Origin: Bdellovibrionales bacterium GWA2_49_15
GTDB lineage: Bacteria; Bdellovibrionota; Bacteriovoracia; Bacteriovoracales; Bacteriovoracaceae
Direction of reading: 5' to 3'
Length of the DNA stretch: 64,000 nt
Assembly (NCBI GenBank): GCA_001769855.1
Contig: MEPP01000001.1
Span: 40,982 to 104,981 of the forward strand
The notes under the pieces were generated by a model that did not search any database, was not told where the DNA came from, and was given only the letters and a program-made list of their open reading frames with translations. Shown one piece after another: positions 28,065-36,917 of the stretch (the stretch's first letter is position 1; every line of letters starts with the position of its first letter). A program made the translations under genes and the position numbers.

Positions 28065-28435
28065 TAGTTTGCGACCTTCTTCACGAGGTTGATCAGCTCT
28101 CCAGGCAGATAGGGTTTCTTGAGAAAGTGGAGGTTGGAATCATTTTTAAAATATCCTTCCTCCATGACGGACTCATCTCCAGAACATAAAACCAGGGGTA
28201 AGGTTCGAGAATTTTTTCTAACTTTAATCACAAGCTCAGCGCCGGACATCTTGGGCATGCGAACATCCGTAATAATCAGTGTCACGCTGGCCCAGTGCCC
28301 TTGCAGGTAGTTGAAGGCCTCATGGGCTCCCAAAAAAGGATTGACGGTAAATCCCTCTGATTCCAGCAGTTCAGTCGATAACTCAAGTAAGCTATGATCG
28401 TCATCAACTATGACGACGTTGACGGCACTGCCCAT
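28064..28435 (-). CDS. Single-domain response regulator
   Basis: This 123-aa receiver domain has D11-D12, phosphoacceptor D57 (LIITDVRMPKMSG), CSGDES and the lysine in FLKKPYLPG. It has no output domain. The last base of its stop region overlaps the start of the histidine-kinase-like gene (28064), so the pair is probably a dedicated phosphorelay module. Its upstream region is 114 bases shared with the divergent PhnD-like gene. Confidence 0.88.
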   Translation of the reverse strand: MGSAVNVVIVDDDHSLLELSTELLESEGFTVNPFLGAHEAFNYLQGHWASVTLIITDVRMPKMSGAELVIKVRKNSRTLPLVLCSGDESVMEEGYFKNDSNLHFLKKPYLPGELINLVKKVAN

Positions 28436-28549
28436 ACTGCCCCTTTTCGATACATTATTATTGCACAGAAGAATTTGGAAGCATAGGCGAGATGGGAAAA
28501 ATTGTCTCGACGAAGAAAAAATCCCAGCTTAACTTATTATAAGGTTTTT

Positions 28550-29473
28550 ATGTCTCGAAATATTTTTCTTCTTCTTACCCTTCTGTGTGGTTGCTTCCTC
28601 GGTTGCCTTCAAAAAGAGCAGTCGATTGTAACCATTGATCCTGCCAAAACCGCCGCCCCGACGGTGCAAGTTCTTTCCGTCCACAATCCTAACACCCTCA
28701 GAGTGGCCTTGACCTCGGTCATCACTCCCCGCGCCGGATATTCCTACTACAAAATGCTGGTAGAGTATCTGGGCGAAAAGTTGGGCCGGGAGATTTCCCT
28801 GCTCACCCGAGAAAAATACGCCGAGTTGAACGCGCTCTTGAATGCGGAGAAAATTGACCTGGCCTTTATCTGCGGCCAACCGTATGTGGATGCCCATGAC
28901 GCCACTGGGGTTCAGCTCCTGGTGGTGCCTCAGGTGAGGGGCTTCGCCCGTTACCAATCCTATCTTATCGTCCCGACCGATAGCCCCGCCAAGGGATTTG
29001 CCGATCTTCGGGGAAAAAGTTTTGCCTTCACCGATCCCGATTCCAACTCGGGCTGGCTTGTCCCCACCGTGGAGCTGGCACGGATGAAGCTCCGGCCGGA
29101 AAGCTTCTTCAGCAATATCACCTACACCTACGCCCATGACCTTTCAATTAAGGCCGTGGCCCAAAAGCTGGTGGATAGCGCCACGGTGGACAGTTTGATC
29201 TGGGACTATCTGCACACCACAGAACCTGAGGTCACCGGCAACACCAAAATTATCTGGAAGTCCCCTCGCTATGGCATTCCGCCCGTGGTGGTGCCCAAAG
29301 GCCTTGATCCCAAACTTAAGGAAGAGTTGCAGCACTTTTTTCTCAACCTGCACATGGATGTACGAGGGCGGGCCATCCTCAAAGGCATGATGATCGAAAA
29401 ATTTGTTTTGGAAAAAGACAGCGCCTATGACTCGATTCGGGCCATGAAAAAATTTCTACGGGAACAAAATTAA
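28550..29473 (+). CDS. PhnD-like substrate-binding lipoprotein
   Basis: This 307-aa lipoprotein has a lipobox LGC at the end of the signal peptide (LLLTLLCGCFLGC). The mature part matches the phosphate/phosphonate ABC substrate-binding family (PhnD/Phosphonate-bd): RVALTSVITPRAGYSYYKML, VQLLVVPQVRGFARYQSYLI, SFAFTDPDSNSG and a hinge region ending near IWKSPRYGIPPVVV. ATG 28550 follows AAGG by 5 bases; a longer start at 28502 would precede the signal peptide. No permease or ATPase gene is present. Instead a membrane histidine kinase starts one base after the stop, so this protein likely binds a ligand and signals to the kinase; this is inference. Confidence 0.85.
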   Translation: MSRNIFLLLTLLCGCFLGCLQKEQSIVTIDPAKTAAPTVQVLSVHNPNTLRVALTSVITPRAGYSYYKMLVEYLGEKLGREISLLTREKYAELNALLNAEKIDLAFICGQPYVDAHDATGVQLLVVPQVRGFARYQSYLIVPTDSPAKGFADLRGKSFAFTDPDSNSGWLVPTVELARMKLRPESFFSNITYTYAHDLSIKAVAQKLVDSATVDSLIWDYLHTTEPEVTGNTKIIWKSPRYGIPPVVVPKGLDPKLKEELQHFFLNLHMDVRGRAILKGMMIEKFVLEKDSAYDSIRAMKKFLREQN

Positions 29474-29474
29474 A

Positions 29475-31256
29475 ATGCAAACTCTTTCCCATGGCCTCAA
29501 GAATAAGATCATTTTTTTTATCATCGGATTGATCACGACCGGTATCCTGACCAGCTTTTTTCTCATCCAACATATGATGTCCAAAAACTTAGAGGAGCGG
29601 GCCAGTCAATTTGCCATTACCATCGCCCGCGACATCAGCGAGGAAAGTTACGATCTCATCATCACCCGAGAATCCATCAAGCTGCATCTTCAACTAGAAC
29701 GCCAGATGAAAACCTTTCCTGATATCCGTTATATTGTCTTAACCGATGCCCATCAAAAAATTGTCGCCCAGACTTTTCATGACGGTATTCCCACTGACCT
29801 CGTGGCCCTGATGCAGCAGCTTCAGAAGAAAAATGGCCCAGTGATCACGCAAGAGGTCCGTTTTGGGCAAGAAAATTTGCGCCATCTGCAGTGGCAGTTG
29901 CCCAACAGACTTGGGGCCGTTCATCTGGGCACCACACTGTCCGGAATTAAGCGCGACATTGGTCGCATGATGAACTCAATGCTCCTGATTCAGGGGATTC
30001 TTTTCTTTGTGATTGCGGGAGTTGCCATTCATTTCGGCCTTCAGATTACGCGGGACCTGGGCATCTTATCTCAAGCGGTCAATGCGGTTGAGCAAGGCCA
30101 TGCCTCCACTCAAGTCAAGATCGAACGACAAGACGAGATCGGGGAGCTGGCGCGGGCCTTCAACTCCATGTCGTCGAAGCTCCAAAATACCACCGTGAGC
30201 AAGAACCAGCTCAACGATATTCTTCGATCTTTAAAAGAGCTGCTGATTGTTATGGACACCGATGAAACGATCGAGCTGATCAACCCCTCTGTGACAAAGA
30301 TTCTTGGGTACAGTCAGTCCGAGCTGAAAGGATGCAAGATCAGCATTCTCACCAATCACAACAATATGCTGTCCGATTTTATTGACACCGAAATTGTCCT
30401 GTTCAGTAAGTCGGGGATGGCCATCCCCTGCATGACCAATCTATCCCCTCTCATGGATGAGCAAGGCCAGATTCGCGGGATGATCATGGTGGCCTCTGAC
30501 CTGCGGGAAAAAAAGCAGATGGAAATCGCCCTGGCCAATGAGAAGGCCATCGCCTTTCACAGTGCCAAGCTGGCGGCCCTGGGCGAAATGGCGGCCGGCA
30601 TAGCTCACGAGATCAATACTCCTCTGACCATCATTCAACTTTTAGGCGACAAGATCAGAAGAGTTTGCGCCAAGTCTCCCCTGGACTTGTCCAAAATTGA
30701 TGACAGCTTAACCTCACTCAATAGTACCATCGCTCGAATTTCAAAAATTATTCAGGGCCTGCGCACCTTCGCGCGAAATGATAAGGCCGCCCCGTACGAC
30801 AACGTCCCCGTTACACGGCTCATTGAAGATACCATGATTCTGTGTGCCGAGAGATGTAAAAAGATGGGTGTGGAAGTTATCATTGAAAACAAGCTGGAGG
30901 CGGCCACCATTCACGGCAATCCTATCCAGCTTTCGCAGGTTCTTCTTAATCTTATCTCCAACTCCATCGATGCGAATGCGGGCATCCCCAATACCTGGAT
31001 CAGAATCCATACGGCGCAAAAAGACGCGCAAATCGAGATCAGACTTTACGATAGCGGACATGGCATTCCTTCCCATGTGGCGGAGAAAATCTTTCAACCT
31101 TTTTTCACCACCAAAGAAGTGGGAAAAGGCACCGGAATTGGACTGAGTATTTCTAAAAATATCATCGATGCCCACAAGGGAACGATCAGGCTGGATGAAG
31201 GCTCACCCCATACCTGCTTTGTCATCACTCTGCCCTCCGGGCCGTTTCAAGTTTAG
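29475..31256 (+). CDS. Membrane sensor histidine kinase (HAMP-PAS-HisKA-HATPase)
   Basis: This 593-aa kinase has TM1 at about 12-33, a periplasmic sensor region (about 34-168), TM2 at about 169-190, HAMP, a PAS domain (about 255-355), and HisKA with the phosphoacceptor histidine in MAAGIAHEINTPL near residue 377. The HATPase shows LNLISNSIDAN, YDSGHGIP and GKGTGIGLSISKNI. It starts one base after the PhnD-like lipoprotein gene and is surely cotranscribed with it, so the lipoprotein may be its ligand-binding partner. No response regulator follows directly; possible partners lie at 26993-28435 on the other strand. Confidence 0.9.
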   Translation: MQTLSHGLKNKIIFFIIGLITTGILTSFFLIQHMMSKNLEERASQFAITIARDISEESYDLIITRESIKLHLQLERQMKTFPDIRYIVLTDAHQKIVAQTFHDGIPTDLVALMQQLQKKNGPVITQEVRFGQENLRHLQWQLPNRLGAVHLGTTLSGIKRDIGRMMNSMLLIQGILFFVIAGVAIHFGLQITRDLGILSQAVNAVEQGHASTQVKIERQDEIGELARAFNSMSSKLQNTTVSKNQLNDILRSLKELLIVMDTDETIELINPSVTKILGYSQSELKGCKISILTNHNNMLSDFIDTEIVLFSKSGMAIPCMTNLSPLMDEQGQIRGMIMVASDLREKKQMEIALANEKAIAFHSAKLAALGEMAAGIAHEINTPLTIIQLLGDKIRRVCAKSPLDLSKIDDSLTSLNSTIARISKIIQGLRTFARNDKAAPYDNVPVTRLIEDTMILCAERCKKMGVEVIIENKLEAATIHGNPIQLSQVLLNLISNSIDANAGIPNTWIRIHTAQKDAQIEIRLYDSGHGIPSHVAEKIFQPFFTTKEVGKGTGIGLSISKNIIDAHKGTIRLDEGSPHTCFVITLPSGPFQV

Positions 31257-31341
31257 AAAAACCGGCCATAATCCAAGACAGCTCTTGCAAAATTTCGCCC
31301 ATTTCTTCATGATGGATTGGCCCAATAACAAAAGGTATTTT

Positions 31342-32613
31342 ATGAAAAATCTGCTCCGCCGAAAGATCGCCTTCTTATCCATTGCGCTCTTGGTTCTGGC
31401 ACTCTTTGCCTGCCAGCATAAGATAAGTCAAATACCCCAGGTTAGTGCCCTCCCCCAAAATCAGGCACGTTGGGTTGATGCTCCCTACGTCGTGCTGGTA
31501 TCCATCGATGGAATGCGCCATGACTATCTTGAGCGCTACCAGGCCACCCATTTACTTGAGTTGAAAAAAAACGGTCTCTCCGCTCCGGCCTTTATACCGG
31601 TCTTCCCCTCTCTGACCTTTCCCAACCATTACAGCATTATCACCGGCCTCTATCCGGTCAATCATCGTCTCATTTCCAATGATTTTTATGATCGCACCAC
31701 GGAGGAGCGCTACCAGATCAGTGATCGCTCCAAAGTGCTCAACGGAAAATGGTATGACGGTGTTCCGCTGTGGCTACTTGCCAATCGGCAGGGCATGCTT
31801 TCGGCCAGTTATTTTTGGGTGGGCTCGGATGCCAATATTCACGGGGAATTTCCCAACTATTACAAAATTTACGATACCAAAGTCCCCCACGACACCCGAG
31901 TGGCGCAAATTTTAGAGTGGCTGCGACTGCCCAAAGAGCAACGCCCCCACTTTCTAACCCTCTACTATAGCGCGGTGGATTCTGCCGGCCACGAGTTTGG
32001 ACCTGAGTCCGAGGAGGTACGCCAAGCTGTTTTAGAAGTTGATCGATCTATTGGCGAGCTGATGCAAGGGCTAGAACAAGGAGGGCTGAACCCCAATCTT
32101 ATCGTTGTGTCGGACCACGGAATGCAGAAGATTGAGGAAAAAAAAGTCGTGCGCTTTCCCAAGGAACTTTTGACGAAGGAGTACATCATCACCGGGCGAG
32201 GAGCCTTTAGTATGATCTATACGAAATCTCCCGAAAAAACAGAGGAGGCCTTGCGGCTTCTGAAACAGATCCCCCATCTTAAGGCCTACAAACGCCAGGA
32301 GACTCCAAAGGCATGGCACATGGACAGTGCCCTGGCCGGTGACGTGATCATTTTGGCCGATCAAGGAGCTTACCTGACACAGGATACTGATAAAAAGAAA
32401 TCCACCGGGGGAACCCATGGTTATGACCCTGCCAAAGTCAAAAATATGAGTGGGATTTTTCTGGCCCGTGGGCCTCAGATTAAAAGCGGAGTAGTGGATG
32501 CCTTTCCCAACATCAACCTCTATCCGTTTGTGGCGGCCATACTCGGCCTTGAACTCACTGAAAAAATTGATGGGGACGTTAACATGTTGAAATCTTATCT
32601 TATAAAAAAATAA
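31342..32613 (+). CDS. Nucleotide pyrophosphatase/phosphodiesterase (NPP)-like lipoprotein
   Basis: This 423-aa protein has a signal peptide ending LFAC, a probable lipobox. It belongs to the alkaline-phosphatase superfamily, NPP branch: VSIDGMRHDYLERY carries the first metal aspartate, SLTFPNHYSII carries the nucleophile threonine, and SDHGMQKIEEKK carries the D-H metal pair, with GTHGYDPAKVKNMSG as the C-terminal histidine region. Function would be hydrolysis of phosphodiesters or pyrophosphates outside the cytoplasm. ATG 31342 with AAGG upstream is chosen; upstream codons overlap the kinase gene. It may be part of the kinase transcript. Confidence 0.85.
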   Translation: MKNLLRRKIAFLSIALLVLALFACQHKISQIPQVSALPQNQARWVDAPYVVLVSIDGMRHDYLERYQATHLLELKKNGLSAPAFIPVFPSLTFPNHYSIITGLYPVNHRLISNDFYDRTTEERYQISDRSKVLNGKWYDGVPLWLLANRQGMLSASYFWVGSDANIHGEFPNYYKIYDTKVPHDTRVAQILEWLRLPKEQRPHFLTLYYSAVDSAGHEFGPESEEVRQAVLEVDRSIGELMQGLEQGGLNPNLIVVSDHGMQKIEEKKVVRFPKELLTKEYIITGRGAFSMIYTKSPEKTEEALRLLKQIPHLKAYKRQETPKAWHMDSALAGDVIILADQGAYLTQDTDKKKSTGGTHGYDPAKVKNMSGIFLARGPQIKSGVVDAFPNINLYPFVAAILGLELTEKIDGDVNMLKSYLIKK

Positions 32614-32626
32614 GGAATATCCAAAC

Positions 32627-32824
32627 CTAACCGGTCTTTTTGAAATCACGCATTTTGGGCCGATTACTTGTTTTAATAATGAGCTTTTCTAATTCGGTAA
32701 CAATTTGCTCGGGCGGCAAGTTTTCGAAATCACTTTCTGCCGAATCGTTCAGCGCGTCTAGTAGCTGTTTTTCTTGATTTTCTTCCCGTTCATTGAGCCA
32801 ATGCAGGAACTTTTTGAGGCCCAT
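32627..32824 (-). CDS. Small charged protein of unknown function
   Basis: This 65-aa soluble, highly charged, probably helical protein (LKKFLHWLNEREENQEKQL) has no cysteines and no recognised motif. ATG 32824 is preferred because a G-rich ribosome-binding stretch lies about 8 bases before it; a longer start at 32845 is possible. It is convergent with the phosphodiesterase gene, 13 bases away. Its existence rests on codon-level plausibility only. Confidence 0.45.
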   Translation of the reverse strand: MGLKKFLHWLNEREENQEKQLLDALNDSAESDFENLPPEQIVTELEKLIIKTSNRPKMRDFKKTG

Positions 32825-32994
32825 TTTTTTATTCCCCCACCACACTGATGACCTAGTTTATACGGCCTCACGACAAGATGGAGGCCCCCAAAATTTTTCC
32901 TCAAAAAAATCACCTTGACGGGGTTGTAGACGAATTGGGCCAAGAACATTATAGTGCCGCCCACATCACACTATACCGTTTGAAGGAGAAGACC

Positions 32995-33438
32995 ATGAAA
33001 CATGTTCTCATTTTGGCCTTGAGTCTGAGTTTAAGCGTTTGTGCATTCGCCAGCGAAACTGTAACTCTCAAAACAGAAATCTGCGGCAAAGTCGCCGGCA
33101 TTCAATATTGGACCTTTGAAAAAAGTGGAAATATCACGAACGACGTTCCGGATTATCAAGGATATGTTCGCGTGGCCTTTCTCCCTACGACAATTGAAGG
33201 TCGCATGGTGCAAACCACTCAGAGATTTGCGGTAAAAAACCTGGTTTGGGATAAGAATTTCAAAACCGTTCTCTTCCAAAGCGAAAGCGGATTAACCGTT
33301 TGCGGAAAGAGCGGAGTTTTTGGAACCAGACTGAGCAAAGCTTGCGGACTAAAATTCCAAGCTGGCGAAGTGGTGCAAAGTCAAGAATGTAACAATGCCG
33401 ATGCCACCGTTATGGAAGGCGTTTTCTTTGTTGAGTAG
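32995..33438 (+). CDS. Small exported protein of unknown function
   Basis: This 147-aa exported protein has a signal peptide (HVLILALSLSLSVCAFA, about residues 3-19) and a mature part of about 128 residues that is beta-rich, with four cysteines (in EICGKV, LTVCGK, KACGLK and QECNNA), suggesting two disulfides. AAGGAG 8 bases upstream fixes the start at ATG 32995. The terminator at 33467 follows the stop. I do not recognise the family. The product is probably periplasmic or secreted. Confidence 0.7.
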   Translation: MKHVLILALSLSLSVCAFASETVTLKTEICGKVAGIQYWTFEKSGNITNDVPDYQGYVRVAFLPTTIEGRMVQTTQRFAVKNLVWDKNFKTVLFQSESGLTVCGKSGVFGTRLSKACGLKFQAGEVVQSQECNNADATVMEGVFFVE

Positions 33439-33466
33439 AATTGAGCTTAAAAAAAATTTTTGCGAG

Positions 33467-33490
33467 AAGGCCACCCTGCGTGGCCTTTTC
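33467..33490. terminator. Bidirectional hairpin terminator
   Basis: An 8-bp stem (AAGGCCAC paired with GTGGCCTT) with a 5-base loop is followed by a T run on the plus strand and preceded by an A-rich run that reads as T on the minus strand. It lies between the convergent genes ending at 33438 and 33490 and can serve both. Confidence 0.75.
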
Positions 33491-34227
33491 TATTCCATCA
33501 GCAATGTCTTGGAAACGCGTTCATAGATATAACGGGCCCAGCGGGCCGCCTTGATCTTCCCCTCTGAGCACGAATCAAAATGCACCCCGTCCGTGGCGCA
33601 GGGATATTCCATCCCGCCGGGAACCTGATCGGCGCGACTGGAAAGAAAGGTGCAGTACTGGGCGGTCTCCGACATGGCCGCGCTCAGCATCTGATAAAGT
33701 CGATCCTGCTTTTCCTTGGGCTTCTTTTTGAAATCTCCGTCTGGTGGCCCCACCCAAAAACAACGCACATTGGCGTCCCGGGCGGCCTCCACCATTTTCA
33801 CTACGGTGGCCTTCTGACTGTTAAACATGGCCTGGGTCTCAAGCGAGTTAATTTGGTTGGCACCCAGGCCGATCACCACCACCTCGGGAGGAGTGGGCGT
33901 GGAAAATTCTGGGCTCATATTTTTTAACAGAGCGGTGAAGGATGGGGTCTTCATCTCGGTAGCGCGCACCACCTTGTCGCTGGGGTGGGCCTCGAAATGT
34001 CCGCACTTGGTGGTGGCCCAGGCGGCAGTGGAAAACCAACCAAGGGGTGAGGAGCCGCAGGAACCGTAGGTGGCGACAGCGTTGCCATCATAGCTGAAAT
34101 GGGCATGAATGAGGGTCCCATAGGACTGGGCGGTGTGGCTGTCCCCTACAATCAAGATGCGTTTCTTACCTTCGCCGGCATTCACTGAAAGAACAAAAAA
34201 TAAGAAGAAAATGATGATCGTTTTCAT
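33490..34227 (-). CDS. SGNH/GDSL-family exported hydrolase
   Basis: This 245-aa exported protein has a signal peptide (about 1-17) and the SGNH hydrolase motifs: block I RILIVGDSHTAQSYG with the serine nucleophile S30, block II glycine in TYGSCGSSPLG, block III GLGANQIN, and block V TDGVHFDSCSEG with the aspartate and histidine. Such enzymes deacetylate or de-esterify polysaccharides or lipids. Three or more cysteines suggest disulfides. It is convergent with the exported gene at 32995 and upstream of nothing on its strand. The substrate is unknown; a peptidoglycan or polysaccharide esterase role is possible. Confidence 0.82.
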   Translation of the reverse strand: MKTIIIFFLFFVLSVNAGEGKKRILIVGDSHTAQSYGTLIHAHFSYDGNAVATYGSCGSSPLGWFSTAAWATTKCGHFEAHPSDKVVRATEMKTPSFTALLKNMSPEFSTPTPPEVVVIGLGANQINSLETQAMFNSQKATVVKMVEAARDANVRCFWVGPPDGDFKKKPKEKQDRLYQMLSAAMSETAQYCTFLSSRADQVPGGMEYPCATDGVHFDSCSEGKIKAARWARYIYERVSKTLLME

Positions 34228-34280
34228 AGGCGGGCACTCTAGCGGAATGGGATAAGAGGCACAACAGCAAGGTACTTTTT

Positions 34281-34793
34281 TCAGAGCTTCTTTTCGTAAA
34301 GGCGAAAGGTAAAGCTCAGGGAAAGCCCCTGAGCGGGATAGGCCTGTTCTTCCAAGATGTTATACTGTGAAAAATCCACCGGAGGAAAAAAGGCATCGGC
34401 CTCACCATCGTAATCAACATGGCTGATATAAAGCCGATGACACATCGGCAGCATCATGGTGTAGATCTGGGCACCGCCGCAGACAAACAGCTCCTGCACA
34501 TTATTCCTGCGGGCAAACATCATGGCCTCAAGAGAGTTGGAGAAGGCGTGGACATTGACCTCGGACTCAGGCGGAAACTGACTGAGAAATTGCATATCCC
34601 GGGTCAGGACCAGCATCTTGCGGCCGGGCAGGGGCTTCCCTATGGAGTCGAAGGTCTTGCGTCCCATGAGCATATGGTGGCCCATGGTGAGCTTCTTAAA
34701 AAGTTTCAGATCTTCAGGAATATACCACAGCAGCTGATTATTCTTCCCGATTTGATTTTGTTTTCCAATGGCCGCAATAATTGAAATCTTCAT
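34281..34793 (-). CDS. folA: Dihydrofolate reductase
   Basis: This 170-aa FolA reduces dihydrofolate to tetrahydrofolate with NADPH. The order of motifs is canonical: IAAIGKQNQIGKNNQLLW, IPEDLKLFKKLTMGH, MGRKTFDSIGKPLPGR and FVCGGAQIYTMML. The acidic catalytic residue is in the PEDL segment. AGGA lies a few bases before ATG. It follows thyA by 5 bases in the same transcription direction, a standard thyA-folA operon that regenerates the folate oxidised by thymidylate synthase. Confidence 0.96.
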   Translation of the reverse strand: MKISIIAAIGKQNQIGKNNQLLWYIPEDLKLFKKLTMGHHMLMGRKTFDSIGKPLPGRKMLVLTRDMQFLSQFPPESEVNVHAFSNSLEAMMFARRNNVQELFVCGGAQIYTMMLPMCHRLYISHVDYDGEADAFFPPVDFSQYNILEEQAYPAQGLSLSFTFRLYEKKL

Positions 34794-34798
34794 TTTTC

Positions 34799-35593
34799 CT
34801 ATACCGCAATGGGTGCCTTGATGGTTGGATGGGACTGATATCCCACAAGTTCGAAATCTTCAAATTTAAAATTAAAAAGATTTTTTACGTCAGGATTAAT
34901 TTTCATGGTGGGCAACGGGTAAGGGGCCCGGGATAGCTGGAGCTTGGTCTGCTCCAAATGATTTTGATAGAGATGGGCGTCGCCCAGCGTATGGATAAAC
35001 TCTCCCAATCCTAAATCACAAACCTGGGCAATCATCATGGTTAAGAGCGCGTAGGATGCGATGTTAAAAGGCACGCCTAAAAAAATATCGGCAGAGCGCT
35101 GATAGAGCTGGCATGAGAGTTTCCCCTCAGAGACAGAAAATTGCATAAAGGCGTGGCATGGGGGAAGGGCCATCTTGCTCAGCTCTCCCACATTCCAGGC
35201 GCTCACAATTAAACGGCGAGAATCGGGATTCTCCTTAATTTGCTTGAGGAGCTCACTCATCTGATCAATGCTGGCACCCTCGGCGGTTTTCCAGCGGCGC
35301 CATTGAGCACCATAGACCGGGCCTAAATCGCCGTCGGCGCGCGCCCACTCATCCCAGATAGAAACTTTATTCTCCTGCAGGTAGCGCACATTGGTATCAC
35401 CCTGAAGGAACCACAAGAGTTCATGAATAATGGAGCGCAAATGGAGCTTTTTTGTCGTGACCATTGGAAAACCGTCGGCCAAATTATAGCGGGTCTGATG
35501 GCCGAAAACGGAAAGGGTGCCCGTGCCGGTGCGATCGCTCTTGGGCACGCCGTTTTGTAAGACATGTTGCATGAGATCTAAATAGGGTCTCAA
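34799..35593 (-). CDS. thyA: Thymidylate synthase, TTG start
   Basis: This ThyA of 264 aa makes dTMP from dUMP using methylene-tetrahydrofolate. Motifs are [27 protein letters not shown], the nucleophile cysteine in [10 protein letters not shown] and [20 protein letters not shown] place the start at a TTG at 35593 with AGGAGA 7 bases upstream; this gives the N-terminus MRPYLDLMQ, which lines up with the E. coli protein and gives exactly the same length. The longer ATG frame to 35641 lacks a ribosome-binding site. It is followed by folA and divergent from the muramidase gene. Confidence 0.95.
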   Translation of the reverse strand: MRPYLDLMQHVLQNGVPKSDRTGTGTLSVFGHQTRYNLADGFPMVTTKKLHLRSIIHELLWFLQGDTNVRYLQENKVSIWDEWARADGDLGPVYGAQWRRWKTAEGASIDQMSELLKQIKENPDSRRLIVSAWNVGELSKMALPPCHAFMQFSVSEGKLSCQLYQRSADIFLGVPFNIASYALLTMMIAQVCDLGLGEFIHTLGDAHLYQNHLEQTKLQLSRAPYPLPTMKINPDVKNLFNFKFEDFELVGYQSHPTIKAPIAV

Positions 35594-35644
35594 AAAATAT
35601 CTCCTGAAGTGGACTATCCTATCGCTTGAAGCGATAAACAATCA

Positions 35645-36877
35645 ATGAGAGAATTACAAAGAATAATGAACATCCGTGAGGAGGCCCCCTTGCCCGCAGT
35701 TATTACTGGTTTAGAACGTCTGACAAACGACGTCGTTTTACAAAAGATACTGAAGGGAAATGTGGGCCTCTTGTGCCATAGCGCTTCTATTGACCGCAAC
35801 TACACCATGTCGATCTTTCCGCTGCAAAAAATTCTAGGGGCGCGGTTAAAAAAATTATTCGGCCCGCAACATGGTTTTGTGACTGATGTCCAGGACAATA
35901 TGGTGGAGTCACCAGATTATGTTCACCCCTTTTTCAAGCTGCCGATTCACAGCTTGTATTCGCAAACGCGTATCCCGACGGATGAGATGCTGGCTGGCCT
36001 CGACACCATGGTGGTGGATCTTCAAGATGTGGGGACGCGGGTCTATACCTACATTCACACCCTCACGTTGCTCATGGAAAAGTGTCGTGAGAAAAGTATT
36101 AAGGTTGTGATTCTCGACCGGCCCAACCCCATCGGGGGCAGCATGGTCGAAGGCAATGTGCTGCAAAAGGGTTTTGAAAGTTTTGTCGGTCGCCAGCCCA
36201 TTCCGCAGCGCCATGGGATGACCATAGGTGAGGTCGCCCGTATGGCCCAACGCTTCTTTGGCTCGGACTGCGATCTGGAAGTGATCACCATGTTGGGGTG
36301 GAAGCGCTCCATGTTTTTTCATGAGACCGGGCTCCCCTACGTCCTACCTTCTCCCAACCTTTCTTCCCCGGAAAGTACCTACGTCTATCCCGGGACAGTG
36401 CTGTTTGAAGGCACCAATATCAGTGAGGGGCGAGGCACCACCCGCGCCCTGGAAATCATCGGGCATCCAAAAATTGAGCCCTTTGCTTTCTGTCAAAAGC
36501 TGCAAAAAAAAATGCAGGAGTGGAATCTCGAAGGGGTCAAAGTTCGACCTCTGGTCTTTAGGCCCACCTTCCACAAATATCACAATATCTCCTGCGGCGG
36601 TCTCCAGATTCATCCGACTGAGCCACTCCGATTTTACTCGTGGCGTTTTGGTCAGATGCTGGTGCGCACATTCTTTGAGGAGCTGGGCCCTGACTTTGAA
36701 TGGAGTACCAAGGCCTACGAGTATGAGTATGATCGCCTGGCCATTGATTTAATTAACGGCAGCGACAAGATCAAACGCTGGTGCGAGACAGATGGACAAC
36801 TGAGCACCCTCCTCAAGCTTGAAGCGGAAGGTATGGATGAATACCTTGGTCGGCGAGAGAGCATCTTACTGTACTGA
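35645..36877 (+). CDS. Exo-beta-N-acetylmuramidase NamZ-like (DUF1343)
   Basis: This 410-aa protein belongs to the DUF1343 family, of which B. subtilis NamZ is an exo-beta-N-acetylmuramidase that frees terminal MurNAc from peptidoglycan chains. Family phrases are GLLCHSASIDRN, KKLFGPQHGF, MVVDLQDVGTRVYTYIHTL, LDRPNPIGG and VYPGTVLFEGTNISEGRGTT. No signal peptide is visible with the ATG at 35645, and an alternative ATG at 35666 does not give one either, so it is probably cytosolic and used in cell-wall recycling. In a predatory bacterium it could process prey wall fragments; that is inference. No good ribosome-binding site is visible. Confidence 0.85.
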   Translation: MRELQRIMNIREEAPLPAVITGLERLTNDVVLQKILKGNVGLLCHSASIDRNYTMSIFPLQKILGARLKKLFGPQHGFVTDVQDNMVESPDYVHPFFKLPIHSLYSQTRIPTDEMLAGLDTMVVDLQDVGTRVYTYIHTLTLLMEKCREKSIKVVILDRPNPIGGSMVEGNVLQKGFESFVGRQPIPQRHGMTIGEVARMAQRFFGSDCDLEVITMLGWKRSMFFHETGLPYVLPSPNLSSPESTYVYPGTVLFEGTNISEGRGTTRALEIIGHPKIEPFAFCQKLQKKMQEWNLEGVKVRPLVFRPTFHKYHNISCGGLQIHPTEPLRFYSWRFGQMLVRTFFEELGPDFEWSTKAYEYEYDRLAIDLINGSDKIKRWCETDGQLSTLLKLEAEGMDEYLGRRESILLY

Positions 36878-36917
36878 CGATCTGGTGATAGAATTTTCCA
36901 TAGATTGGAGGGAATGA

